A stretch of DNA of 64,000 nt from an uncultured bacterium (GTDB taxonomy: Bacteria > Bacillota > Clostridia > Lachnospirales > Lachnospiraceae), in contig CANSLJ010000001.1 in NCBI GenBank assembly GCA_947647735.1, forward strand, positions 62,001-126,000, given 5' to 3'. This document shows, piece by piece, positions 51,903-59,367 of the stretch. Position 1 is the stretch's first letter, and the number at the start of each line of letters is the position of its first letter. The notes under the pieces are model-generated. The model was given only the letters and a program-made list of their open reading frames with translations, made no database searches and was not told the origin of the DNA. The position numbers and the translations under genes were made by a program.

Positions 51903-52904
51903 TCATAGCGGTACATCAGCAAATAACCTCTGCAGATCCCGACTGGTAAGCTGCCTGATATATTTCTCGCATTCTATCTCCTGAACCTTTCCGGCCACTG
52001 TTTCTTTTCTCCACGGAATTCCCAAAAACTGGCCCTCAAGCTCCGAAACCGGCTTCAACTCAAAAAAATCCCCCTGCAGACAAATGTCCTCAATGACTGC
52101 ATCCTTTATCTTTACATATAAAGAAATCATGCCGCTTTCAAATTTCATTTCATTCCATAAGTCCATCTCCGGCGACGCCCCATAAGTCCATTCCCATGTG
52201 CGATACTTTTTCTCCGCCAGTTTTTCTATTTCATCCCTCTCCTCCGCTAAAATCCCGCGCCGCCTGAGCTCTCTGCAGTATTCTCTTTGATACGCATGTT
52301 CCACAAGTTCCTGAAACCGGCCGATATCCATCTCTTTTGGAAGAAAAGATGCAATGTTCCCTACACGGCTCCTGACAGATGTCACTCCTTTCGATGTAAA
52401 TTTCACCGGCCCGGGCATCAGCGCCCGTGAAAGAACCGCCAGATCACTGTCAAACAACAGTGTTCCATGATGCAGTATCCGGTTTCTCCAGAAATACTGT
52501 GCATTGCCTGAAATCTTCTTCCCTCCCGCTGTCAGGTCATTCCTCCCGCTGAAATCTGCCGGAACTCCTATATCCCGCAGCGCTTTTATCACAGGTTCCA
52601 GAAAACAGGAAAAATCATTTTTCCGGAAAGAATCCTCTGATCTTATCATTGTAAAATTCAGGTTTCCAAGGTCATGATATACCGCACCGCCGCCCGATAA
52701 GCGCCTGACTGTCCAAATGCCATGCTCCCTCACATAATCTAAATTTAGCTCCCGGTAAATATTCTGGTTTTTTCCTATTACAACCGCCGGTTCATTTCGC
52801 CATAGCATGAACAGATCATCCTTTAGATCTGTCCTTTTCATGAAATACTCCTCAACTGCCAGATTAAATGCCGGATCTGTTGACGGGTTTATGATCTGCT
52901 GCAA
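51903..52904 (-). CDS. lplA: Lipoate-protein ligase
   Basis: A 333-residue ligase that attaches lipoate to lysine of lipoyl domains. The catalytic region is WTVRRLSGGGAVYHDLGNLN, followed by NDLTAGGKKISGNAQYFWR with the essential lysine. A C-terminal accessory domain is present. The start is assigned to a TTG at 52904 behind AGGAG; an ATG at 52949 lies within the upstream gene and has no ribosome site. Its nearest probable substrate is the lipoyl domain fused to the DGC protein in the same cluster (Lys215). Confidence 0.9.
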   Translation of the reverse strand: MQQIINPSTDPAFNLAVEEYFMKRTDLKDDLFMLWRNEPAVVIGKNQNIYRELNLDYVREHGIWTVRRLSGGGAVYHDLGNLNFTMIRSEDSFRKNDFSCFLEPVIKALRDIGVPADFSGRNDLTAGGKKISGNAQYFWRNRILHHGTLLFDSDLAVLSRALMPGPVKFTSKGVTSVRSRVGNIASFLPKEMDIGRFQELVEHAYQREYCRELRRRGILAEERDEIEKLAEKKYRTWEWTYGASPEMDLWNEMKFESGMISLYVKIKDAVIEDICLQGDFFELKPVSELEGQFLGIPWRKETVAGKVQEIECEKYIRQLTSRDLQRLFADVPL

Positions 52905-52926
52905 TAATTTTCTCCTCACCTGTCTT

Positions 52927-53355
52927 TTATGATCCGGCAGAAGCCGCATCTATTTTTTTACATATTTCTTCTGCTATTTTGTCCACCATGTGGTAGTGTT
53001 CTTCGGTCAGGTCCTTCATAGATACCGTTTTTGAAAAGATAACTTCCGGGTCCAGGAAATCTGTAAGCACCACACAATCTCTTACCCGGCCGGAATATTT
53101 TTCGGTGGACTTCCTCGCACAATGCTTTTCACAGGCATCTACCGAAATGACAGGAAAGTTTTTTGCAAAATTGCGTTCTTCTTCCCCTCCTGCTAAAAAG
53201 AGTGGCAGACAAAGCGAGATTGCCTGCCCCGGCCGCAGCTCCTCCATGACCTTTCTGGTCGCCATCCTGGTAAGCGTACCGCCAAGCATTTCCTCCCCGC
53301 TGCAGGAGATGACTCCGATCTGCATCTTGAATGCCCCAATATTGATATCCGCCAT
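52927..53355 (-). CDS. DGC-domain putative zinc-binding protein (variant)
   Basis: A 142-residue member of the DGC family. The family's Asp-Gly-Cys is here Asp73-Ala74-Cys75 in VDACEKHCARK, with Cys79 after it; the N-terminal CSGEEMLGG corresponds to the first Cys motif. Two more cysteines (Cys49, Cys94) are present. It starts one base after the stop of the next DGC gene, behind AAGGAGG. The family is called zinc-binding, but its biochemical role is unknown. It precedes lipoate ligase. Confidence 0.8.
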   Translation of the reverse strand: MADINIGAFKMQIGVISCSGEEMLGGTLTRMATRKVMEELRPGQAISLCLPLFLAGGEEERNFAKNFPVISVDACEKHCARKSTEKYSGRVRDCVVLTDFLDPEVIFSKTVSMKDLTEEHYHMVDKIAEEICKKIDAASAGS

Positions 53356-53356
53356 G

Positions 53357-53758
53357 TTACGCTTCCTCCTTTGCAAGTTCTTTTACTTTTTCAGATACCT
53401 GTTCTGCCAGTTCACCTGCCATATTCCAGCCCGCCTCTGTCAGATAGGTTCCTGTCCCGGCATCCTCACCCCGGTGTGCCCGCATCGTATCAACAGCCCG
53501 GAATGCCGCTTTCACATTTCCTCCTGCCGCCTCCAGTGTCTTTGCGGCACACATCTTCGGGCAACCGTCCACGGCAATACAGGTTTTACCTTCAATACTT
53601 TCCTTTGCATCTTCATCCGCTGTCATAACACGGGCAAGACAGACCGCCTCACAAAGTTCCGGACACAGTTCCTCTGTTACTTTGAGTCCTGCCTCCCTTG
53701 ACAACAGCCCAAACACCTTTCCAATCCCGCTGCACGCAGCCACCTTCACTTTAGACAT
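53357..53758 (-). CDS. DGC-domain putative zinc-binding protein
   Basis: A 133-residue DGC protein. VAACSGIGKVFGLLS is the N-terminal motif, and IAVDGCPKMCAAKTLE the central Asp-Gly-Cys box (Asp64, Cys66, Cys70); Cys32, Cys36 and Cys40 lie between. Its start codon overlaps the stop of the DGC-lipoyl gene by eight bases. Three DGC paralogues in a row suggest subunits of one assembly or sequential carriers. Confidence 0.85.
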   Translation of the reverse strand: MSKVKVAACSGIGKVFGLLSREAGLKVTEELCPELCEAVCLARVMTADEDAKESIEGKTCIAVDGCPKMCAAKTLEAAGGNVKAAFRAVDTMRAHRGEDAGTGTYLTEAGWNMAGELAEQVSEKVKELAKEEA

Positions 53759-54611
53759 GAAATTCATCCACCTTTCTTTTCATAATCGGAAAATATCCGT
53801 TAAAATCGTAAAGCAGTCCTTTATCTTCTTCAAAATCTGCCAGTTCTATTTCTGCAATCCATCCCTGTTCATAAGGGTTCTGATTGATACGCTCCGGTTC
53901 ATTCAGCAGGTCCTCATTCACTCTTGTAACGGTGCCGCTCACAGGGCTTACAATTTCAAATACAGCTTTGCCGGATTCCAGGGAGCCAACCTCATCAAAC
54001 TGGGAAATCTCAGCGCCTACATTCGGTGCAGTAAAAAACATGATATCAGACAGGCTCTGCTGTACATAATCCGTAACCCCGATCCGTGCCTTACCTCCGG
54101 ATACATATGCCCAGACATCATTCTCATTAAAGAAAAAGGCTTCTTCCTCTGGAATACGGAACATAAATTTATCCTTCTGGTAAGTATCATAGGTAAGCTG
54201 TGCCGGGAAAAAAGACGTTTCCTGACCACTTTCCGCTGTATCTTCCTCTGTCTTTAGGCGGTCAGCCAGGTTCCCAATCAAAAGTTTTTCTGTTTCCCCC
54301 AAACGCAGGGAATCTGTTTTCAATGCAATGCCTGCGCTCTTTGCCTCCTCGCTGATATTGACTTTCTTCACAATTTTAAGTCCCTTTTCCGCTGCAAGTT
54401 TACTGGCACACCGGGAGGCACATCCATCAATCACCAGCAGAGGCTTTTCCTTGGCAATCCTGTTATACCGGGTATCCGCCACACGATAGAAAACCGGGCA
54501 GATGATCTCGCTCCCAGTCTCCTCTGATAACCGGATCGCAAGCTCCCCCGCCGCACATCCGGCACACTTGTCTAAACCATTACAGGGCAGTATGGCATAT
54601 TCTTTACTCAT
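53751..54611 (-). CDS. DGC domain fused to a GcvH-like lipoyl domain
   Basis: A 286-residue fusion. Residues 1-115 form a DGC domain: PCNGLDKCAGCA, then VIDGCASRCASK (Asp62-Gly63-Cys64, Cys68). Residues 155-286 are a GcvH/LbpA-like lipoyl domain: NENDVWAYVSGGKARIGVTD and the lipoyl-lysine hairpin GSLESGKAVFEIVSPVSGTV (Lys215), then INQNPYEQGWIAEIEL. Glycine cleavage system genes (gcvT, gcvP) are absent, so the lipoyl group probably serves another redox reaction. Lipoate ligase and dihydrolipoamide dehydrogenase are in the same cluster. The start overlaps the ferredoxin stop by eight bases. Confidence 0.88.
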   Translation of the reverse strand: MSKEYAILPCNGLDKCAGCAAGELAIRLSEETGSEIICPVFYRVADTRYNRIAKEKPLLVIDGCASRCASKLAAEKGLKIVKKVNISEEAKSAGIALKTDSLRLGETEKLLIGNLADRLKTEEDTAESGQETSFFPAQLTYDTYQKDKFMFRIPEEEAFFFNENDVWAYVSGGKARIGVTDYVQQSLSDIMFFTAPNVGAEISQFDEVGSLESGKAVFEIVSPVSGTVTRVNEDLLNEPERINQNPYEQGWIAEIELADFEEDKGLLYDFNGYFPIMKRKVDEFHV

Positions 54612-54897
54612 TTGCTTCCATCTCCTTCCTGACTTGTTTGATATGGGCAGTTGTTTCGGATTTGTTTGGGAAGGAAATGGCATCTACGCCACATGCTTTC
54701 CCGCAGGCCCGGCAGAATACCACACAGTTTTCCGGATTCTTTACCACCAGACGCTGCCCGCCCTCTTCCCTGACCTCATATACCTTATGTGGACAGAATT
54801 TTACGCACTCCATACAATCATTACATTTATTGTAATCAATCCGCGGGGACCAGTCGATCTTTTCACGGGGCACCCCCATAAATGTTTCTCCGCTCAT
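54604..54897 (-). CDS. Two-cluster 4Fe-4S ferredoxin-type protein
   Basis: A 97-residue electron carrier. Cluster I: CNDCMECVKFCP (Cys25, 28, 31, 35). Cluster II: CVVFCRACGKAC (Cys58, 62, 65, 69), whose spacing (x3, x2, x3) differs from the standard and lacks the following proline. Both ends carry extra residues compared with plain clostridial ferredoxins. It is placed between the HdrA-like gene and the DGC-lipoyl gene and coupled to the latter, so it is probably the electron link to the lipoyl carrier. Confidence 0.88.
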   Translation of the reverse strand: MSGETFMGVPREKIDWSPRIDYNKCNDCMECVKFCPHKVYEVREEGGQRLVVKNPENCVVFCRACGKACGVDAISFPNKSETTAHIKQVRKEMEANE

Positions 54898-54900
54898 TTC

Positions 54901-55275
54901 CTATACCTCCTCAAAGCCAAGTTCTTCCAGTGCCTTCCTTACTTTCTCAAAAGCCTGGTCATTCGTCATATCACGGATGTCTAACATCACACAGTCCTTC
55001 TCAACATCCAGGCCTGCCTCCTTAAACGCTGCCCGGAACATTTTTTTCTGCATATTCGGTGCACAGGCTCCAATGATCACTTTCCGGTTCGCTTTCAGGA
55101 AATCCGCCAGAAAACGGTCCCCGTCCTCCTCGCAGAGCTGCGGATGAATAAAACCATATTCCACGGGAAGCTCTACCCTTACCTGATTAATGAAATCCCA
55201 GATATCCATTGCCTGGAACCCCGGACATTTCCCGGTGCATACACACATAAGAAAACCATAACGCTGTTCTTCCAT
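54901..55275 (-). CDS. Stand-alone HdrA N-terminal-domain protein
   Basis: A 124-residue protein that resembles only the N-terminal part of heterodisulfide reductase subunit A. VIIGACAPNMQKKMFRAAFK followed by EAGLDVEKDCVMLDIRDM is the HdrA block, and the cysteines CVCTGKC (11, 13, 17), Cys48, Cys71 and Cys95 correspond to its cluster-binding region. The FAD domain of HdrA is missing. GGAGG precedes the ATG. With the ferredoxin it could bind or relay electrons in an Hdr-like reaction; the partner flavoprotein may be the dihydrolipoamide dehydrogenase next to it (inference). Confidence 0.75.
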   Translation of the reverse strand: MEEQRYGFLMCVCTGKCPGFQAMDIWDFINQVRVELPVEYGFIHPQLCEEDGDRFLADFLKANRKVIIGACAPNMQKKMFRAAFKEAGLDVEKDCVMLDIRDMTNDQAFEKVRKALEELGFEEV

Positions 55276-55332
55276 ATTTCACTGCCTCCATCTTATTCTT
55301 TTATTTGTTACCCTGTAAGGGGGTAATGCAGG

Positions 55333-56733
55333 TTAAATTTTATGTATCGCTTTCCCGGCAATCTCTCCACACGCTTCCCATACCGCTTCACTGACACTGG
55401 GATGGGGATGTATCATATCTGCGAGCATTTCTGCCGTTGCCCCAACCGTAACAGCCAGAGTCAGTTCTGAAATCATCTCAGAAGCGTCCGCCCCTAAAAT
55501 CTGGCCTCCAAGAATAACTCCCTTCTCATCCGCCACTACTTTTACAAAACCTTCTCTTTCTCCAAGTGTCAGTACACGCCCATTATGGCGCATATAAAAT
55601 TTCCCTACCTGCGGATGAATTCCTTTCCGCTCTGCTTCTTCCTCCGTCATGCCGACCGACGCACTCTCCGGCGAAGTATAAATGCAGGCAGGAACGGCCC
55701 TGTAGTTTAACGTATTCTTCATTCCCATCGCATTTTCCGCCGCAATGCGGCCTTCCATAAACGCCAGATGTGCCAGAAGTTTTCCTCCGGTCACATCCCC
55801 GGCCGCATAAACATCCGGAACCGAAGTCTGCATATACTCATCCACCACGATCCTGCCGCCTTCTGCCATTTCAAGTCCCAACGCCCCCACAGCTTCCGTC
55901 TCCAATTCTCTTCCTATGGAAAGCAGGACATTTTCACACGCAAGCTCCTGGTCTTTCCCCTTATCCTCATAAACGACAGTAAAACCGTCGGATTCCTTTC
56001 TTATCTCTTTCACTTTTACAGATGTTTTGATCACGATCCCCTGCCGTTTCAGAATCTTTGCCAATTCCGCAGCGACCTCGTAATCTTCTGTCGATACGAT
56101 CCGGTCTTTTAACTCCAATACCGTAACCTTTGTACCGGCCGCAGCGAACATAGCTGCAAACTCAACGCCTATCACTCCCCCGCCAATAACAGCCAGCGTC
56201 TCCGGAACCTTTGTAATTTCTAACATGTCTGTACTGGTAAGGACTCCGTCCAGATCTGCCCCTTTTATAAAAGACGGGATCATAGGCTTTGAACCTGTAG
56301 CCAGGATCAGCTTCCCGCAGGAAACGATTCTCTTTCCGTCTGTTGTTTCAACTTCCAGTGTGTGTGCCGACCGTACAGTTCCTCTCCCATAGATGACATC
56401 AATCTGATTTCCTTTCATAAGCTGCTCAATGCCTATCCTCAGATTTTTTACAATCCTGTCTTTCCGGAGCCCTGCCATATCCCAGCGGATATTTTCTACT
56501 CTGCTTTCAACGCCGAATTCTTTCGCCCCTTTCGCAGAGGAAATAAGTTCTGATGTCCTCAGCAATGCCTTTGCAGGAATACATCCCGCATTCATGCAGA
56601 CTCCTCCAAGCGCCTGTTTCTCAATCAAGACTACCCTTGCCCCCATCTGGGATGCCCGGATTGCCGCCACGTATCCGGCCGGGCCTCCTCCAAGAACAGC
56701 GACATCATATGTTATCTCTGATGTATGTGTCAT
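55333..56733 (-). CDS. lpdA: Dihydrolipoamide dehydrogenase
   Basis: A 466-residue FAD disulfide oxidoreductase. The FAD loop is VAVLGGGPAGYVAAI, the redox pair GGVCMNAGCIP (Cys46, Cys51), the NAD loop VIGGGVIGVEFAAMFA, the second FAD motif VYAAGDVTGGKLLAH, and the C-terminal HPHPSVSE supplies the catalytic His-Glu. All essential residues are present. No 2-oxoacid dehydrogenase genes are adjacent; the only lipoyl protein nearby is the DGC fusion. A short TTACCC/GGGTAA hairpin precedes the stop side of the gene. Confidence 0.93.
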   Translation of the reverse strand: MTHTSEITYDVAVLGGGPAGYVAAIRASQMGARVVLIEKQALGGVCMNAGCIPAKALLRTSELISSAKGAKEFGVESRVENIRWDMAGLRKDRIVKNLRIGIEQLMKGNQIDVIYGRGTVRSAHTLEVETTDGKRIVSCGKLILATGSKPMIPSFIKGADLDGVLTSTDMLEITKVPETLAVIGGGVIGVEFAAMFAAAGTKVTVLELKDRIVSTEDYEVAAELAKILKRQGIVIKTSVKVKEIRKESDGFTVVYEDKGKDQELACENVLLSIGRELETEAVGALGLEMAEGGRIVVDEYMQTSVPDVYAAGDVTGGKLLAHLAFMEGRIAAENAMGMKNTLNYRAVPACIYTSPESASVGMTEEEAERKGIHPQVGKFYMRHNGRVLTLGEREGFVKVVADEKGVILGGQILGADASEMISELTLAVTVGATAEMLADMIHPHPSVSEAVWEACGEIAGKAIHKI

Positions 56734-56826
56734 AAACCACCTTCCTTAAAACCTGCTATGCCATTTATGCACTTCTTTTTCACACATATATGCTTGTCAA
56801 ATCGCATTTTTTCGATATGTAAGGCA

Positions 56827-57195
56827 TTAAAAAATTTCTTCCAACAATTTTATAATGTCGTCTGTTTTCAGAACCTTTCCAACAGAAACAACTTTTTGAT
56901 CCAGAACCAATGCCGGAACACTCATCACGCCATATTCCATAATCTTCTGAATATCAGAAATATGTCTCACTTCCATATCAAGCCCCAGTTTTGCGACCGC
57001 CGCTTCCACATTTGCCTGCAGTATTTTACAGTTTGCACACCCTGTCCCCAAAACGATAATGGAACTGGACGAAGTCTCTATAGGAGCATCTGTTTCTTTT
57101 TTCACTGAATCTTCTGTAATCTCCAGGTTACAGCATCCTTCGGATTGTTTTCCGGAAAACAGACTGCCAAAGAATCCTTTTCTGCCGCTCATCAT
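56827..57195 (-). CDS. Thioredoxin-fold redox-active disulfide protein with Cys-Cys leader
   Basis: A 122-residue protein. Residues 1-30 are a KGFFGSLFSGKQSEGCCNLEI module, the same kind as the small protein at 48910. Residues 45-122 form a small thioredoxin domain with TGCANCK (Cys53, Cys56) and the cis-proline block MSVPALVLDQ, as in the redox-active disulfide protein 2 group. ATG ATG at 57195/57192 follow AAAGGAG. It is the first gene of the lipoyl cluster, downstream of the TTTCGAT-boxed promoter. Confidence 0.88.
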   Translation of the reverse strand: MMSGRKGFFGSLFSGKQSEGCCNLEITEDSVKKETDAPIETSSSSIIVLGTGCANCKILQANVEAAVAKLGLDMEVRHISDIQKIMEYGVMSVPALVLDQKVVSVGKVLKTDDIIKLLEEIF

Positions 57196-57221
57196 TTATT
57201 CTCCTTTCTAAAATTTATTAC

Positions 57222-57300
57222 TTCGATATTTTTCGATATATTTTTCAAATTCATTTTTTTCGATTTAATGTTAGTATACACTCATTTCGAAAAAAATCAA
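57222..57300 (-). promoter_or_regulatory. Promoter of the lipoyl cluster with four TTTCGA boxes
   Basis: Minus-strand TTGATT, 16 bases, TATACT (57273-57300). TTCGAT copies at 57222, 57231 and 57258 and TTTCGAAA at 57285-57292 surround it. The last falls inside the spacer, as at arsR. Another TTTCGAT sits at 56810-56816 just downstream of the first gene. Confidence 0.65.
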
Positions 57301-57383
57301 TATGTTTTTGAAAAATTTTATTTTGGTATATCTGCCATGGCGGAACGCATATATGTCTCCATTGCTGCCTTCATTCTATCCTT

Positions 57384-57510
57384 TCAGAGATCAGGCCCAG
57401 CCAGTCCTAAGGAAGAGGAAATACAGAACGGGATCACAGTCTTTCCTGCAAAGTCATCGTTTTTTACAAAATTATCCGCTGTTGTGGAAGCTTGCCTTTT
57501 CTTAAAAATG
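57384..57510 (-). pseudogene. Flavodoxin fragment
   Basis: A frame without start, ADNFVKNDDFAGKTVIPFCI and on to a stop at 57384, matching the middle of clostridial flavodoxins (FLExYDFSGKxVIPFC). Both the FMN loop and the C-terminus are missing. It lies between the cluster promoter and the nitroreductase gene in a 347-base gap that otherwise holds only the boxes described. Confidence 0.55.
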
Positions 57511-57542
57511 TAATTCACACATATGCCAGAATCGCCGATGTC

Positions 57543-58193
57543 TCATTTCACTTTACGTCCTGTAACAGCTTCAAAATGGTACTTTATAATACCAAGATCC
57601 ATCTTCGTATAGAATCCTTTTCCAGCTTTGGCAGATGCCTCCCCGTTTTCAAGTGTCACGTAGAACTTCTGCTGGTTCATCGCAGTAGGTGCCAGCAAAG
57701 CCGCTTCCATTCCCTTTGAAAACCAGTCCGGCATGCCCGATGCGCAATTACAAAGCTGCTCCATAGGTTTATTTTTATGCGCAGTTCCCTGTGTGGTTCC
57801 ATAACCCAGCGCAATGATACAAGCCAGCTTTTCCCCTCTCCTGATCTGTGCTGTGCTCTTTCCATGGGTCATTGCAACCCAGCAGGTATTCAGCCCAAGT
57901 TCCTGTGCTTTTAACACAAGCTTCTCCCCATAATACCCTGCTTTTTCATCCAGACCGGCATCCTTTTTGCCCACAAGCGCAATGTAGTTTTCTACACCGC
58001 TGAATTTTCCGTAATGCGCCATCATACTGTCAAAGCATTTGGGTTCATCGAAAATGATCTGAATGTTCATACCGCTTTCTTTGTTACATTCTTTTACAAG
58101 CGAAGTAAGCGTTTCCCTCTTCCCGCTCTCAATCTTCTTTTCGCTGTACTGCCGCACACTATGGCGCGCCTTCATGATTTCTAAAAAATCCAT
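57543..58193 (-). CDS. Nitroreductase-family flavoprotein
   Basis: A 216-residue FMN-dependent oxidoreductase. The N-terminal FMN site is KARHSVRQYSEKKI, the middle EKAGYYGEKLVLKAQELGLN followed by TCWVAM, and the C-terminal EAALLAPTAMNQQKF; these are the family landmarks for a nitroreductase of the NADH dehydrogenase-like sort. Substrate is unknown. An inverted repeat GTTTATG/CATAAAC (58275-58295) upstream could be an operator. It follows the flavodoxin fragments but is read alone. Confidence 0.88.
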   Translation of the reverse strand: MDFLEIMKARHSVRQYSEKKIESGKRETLTSLVKECNKESGMNIQIIFDEPKCFDSMMAHYGKFSGVENYIALVGKKDAGLDEKAGYYGEKLVLKAQELGLNTCWVAMTHGKSTAQIRRGEKLACIIALGYGTTQGTAHKNKPMEQLCNCASGMPDWFSKGMEAALLAPTAMNQQKFYVTLENGEASAKAGKGFYTKMDLGIIKYHFEAVTGRKVK

Positions 58194-58377
58194 GATATAA
58201 CACTCCTTCGGTTTATTTTTTTTAACGAATTATATCATATCTTATTTAGAAAAAACATTGGTAAAGAAAATCTAGTTTATGTATAAAGCATAAACGTCCT
58301 TTTTCTGCTTTCAGATGCAGCATCTTTACATCTGCGCCATAACTTTCAGGGATTAAATACAGTTGCTGATAATAACT

Positions 58378-58625
58378 CTATTGTATAATATTATTTTCTT
58401 TCAGCCATTTTTCCACATCTCCCGGCAGTTCACTTCCACCGGAATAATGTACGGACAACCCCTCGCCAAGCTCAGCATCCGGCGCCAGCTTCGCTATGGC
58501 CGTAAGGCTCTGTCCAAAACGTCCGCCGCCGTGACTGCAAAAAGGCAGGATCAATTTCCCGGAAAAATCATATTCTTCCAAAAAGGATGCAATCGGCATA
58601 GGGATCGAGGCCCACCAGTTTGGAT
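58378..58625 (-). pseudogene. Flavodoxin C-terminal part, cut off by element insertion
   Basis: The frame GYPNWWASIPMPIASFLEEY continuing through FSGKLILPFCSHGGG and LPGDVEKWLKENN is the C-terminal half of a flavodoxin-fold domain. It is separated from its N-terminal half (63539-64000) by the integrative element. Joining the two at the shared GGxTAxCC restores the frame IGYPNWW, so the domain was intact before insertion. The open frame extends a few codons into the element (start-like ATG at 58647). Confidence 0.85.
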
Positions 58626-58629
58626 ATCC
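58622..58629. other. Left attachment junction of the integrative element
   Basis: GGATATCC at the boundary between flavodoxin sequence and AT-rich element DNA. Shares GG-x-TA-x-CC with the right junction. Confidence 0.7.
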
Positions 58630-58670
58630 TAAATTTAAAAAAGTCAATCAATTTTAATCTAATATTTATA

Positions 58671-58699
58671 TTGTATGATAAAACAAAATAGAGTATAAT
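58671..58699 (+). promoter_or_regulatory. Promoter at the left end of the element
   Basis: TTGTAT, 17 bases, TATAAT, 38 bases before the small element gene. Confidence 0.7.
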
Positions 58700-58737
58700 T
58701 AAACCAACAAATCGGAGTTTAAAGGGAGAAAAACACA

Positions 58738-58944
58738 ATGAGCAAATATAGTTCTTTATGGGAATATATACAGAGTAATGGAAGTCCATCTCTTCGTCTA
58801 ACATTTAAAGAAATTCAGAATATTGCAGGGATACCAGTAGACCATTCTTTTCTAAAATACAAAAAGGAACTTACGGAATATGGCTATCAGGTCGGAAAAA
58901 TATCTATGAAAGAACAAACTATTATTTTTAATAAAATTGACTGA
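58738..58944 (+). CDS. Small element-borne protein (DUF7662-like)
   Basis: A 68-residue protein, KYSSLWEYIQSNGSPSLRLT followed by FKEIQNIAGIPVDHSFLKYK. This is the pattern of a small family often found on mobile elements and plasmids (W-E-Y-I start, F-x-E-I-x-x-I-A-G-x-P middle). AAGGGAG precedes the ATG and a good promoter lies upstream. Function is unknown; a DNA-binding or regulatory role is only a guess. The assignment to this DUF rests on remembered pattern. Confidence 0.6.
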   Translation: MSKYSSLWEYIQSNGSPSLRLTFKEIQNIAGIPVDHSFLKYKKELTEYGYQVGKISMKEQTIIFNKID

Positions 58945-59030
58945 TAGATTTCAGTTTGTCTTGATATTATTCATTAAAAGATACATATTTTCTATTATTT
59001 AAATGCTCTAAAAAGTTTTAAAAATATATG

Positions 59031-59366
59031 TGTATAAACTGTATATTTTTAAAACTTTTCCTTTAAAATCCCTTAAAATCAATACTTTCCGCCCCACCAT
59101 GGGCTTGTGGTGGGGCGAAAAGCCAACTGTATAAACTGTATAAATTATGCACATTTTTTCCATGACTTTAAAAATTAAGTGTATAAAATAATCGAAACAA
59201 CCTGTTTATACAGTTGAGCGGAGACATTCTTCCGCACTGTGAAACAGTGCAAAATATCAAAAAAATAAGAAAGAAAAAATTTATACACATTTTTTTAAAT
59301 ATTTTTAAATTTATCTGTATAAATCTTTCATTTTAAATTTAACGAAATGAAAGAGAGGTTTATACA
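59031..59366. repeat. Iterons TGTATAAA and hairpins: probable replication origin
   Basis: Eight exact copies of TGTATAAA lie before rep: plus-strand at 59031, 59128, 59137, 59180 and 59316, minus-strand at 59205, 59280 and 59359. Two hairpins lie among them: CGCCCCACC/GGTGGGGCG (59090-59117), the only GC-rich spot in the region, and GCACTGT/ACAGTGC (59234-59250). This is the layout of a rolling-circle double-strand origin with Rep-binding iterons. The nick site is not identified. The 422-base gap holds no gene. Confidence 0.65.
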
Positions 59367-59367
59367 G

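Noticed and set aside
51903-58193. Glycine cleavage system
   Set aside because: The GcvH-like domain, lipoate ligase and LpdA suggested it, but gcvT and gcvP are absent and the lipoyl domain is fused to a DGC domain.
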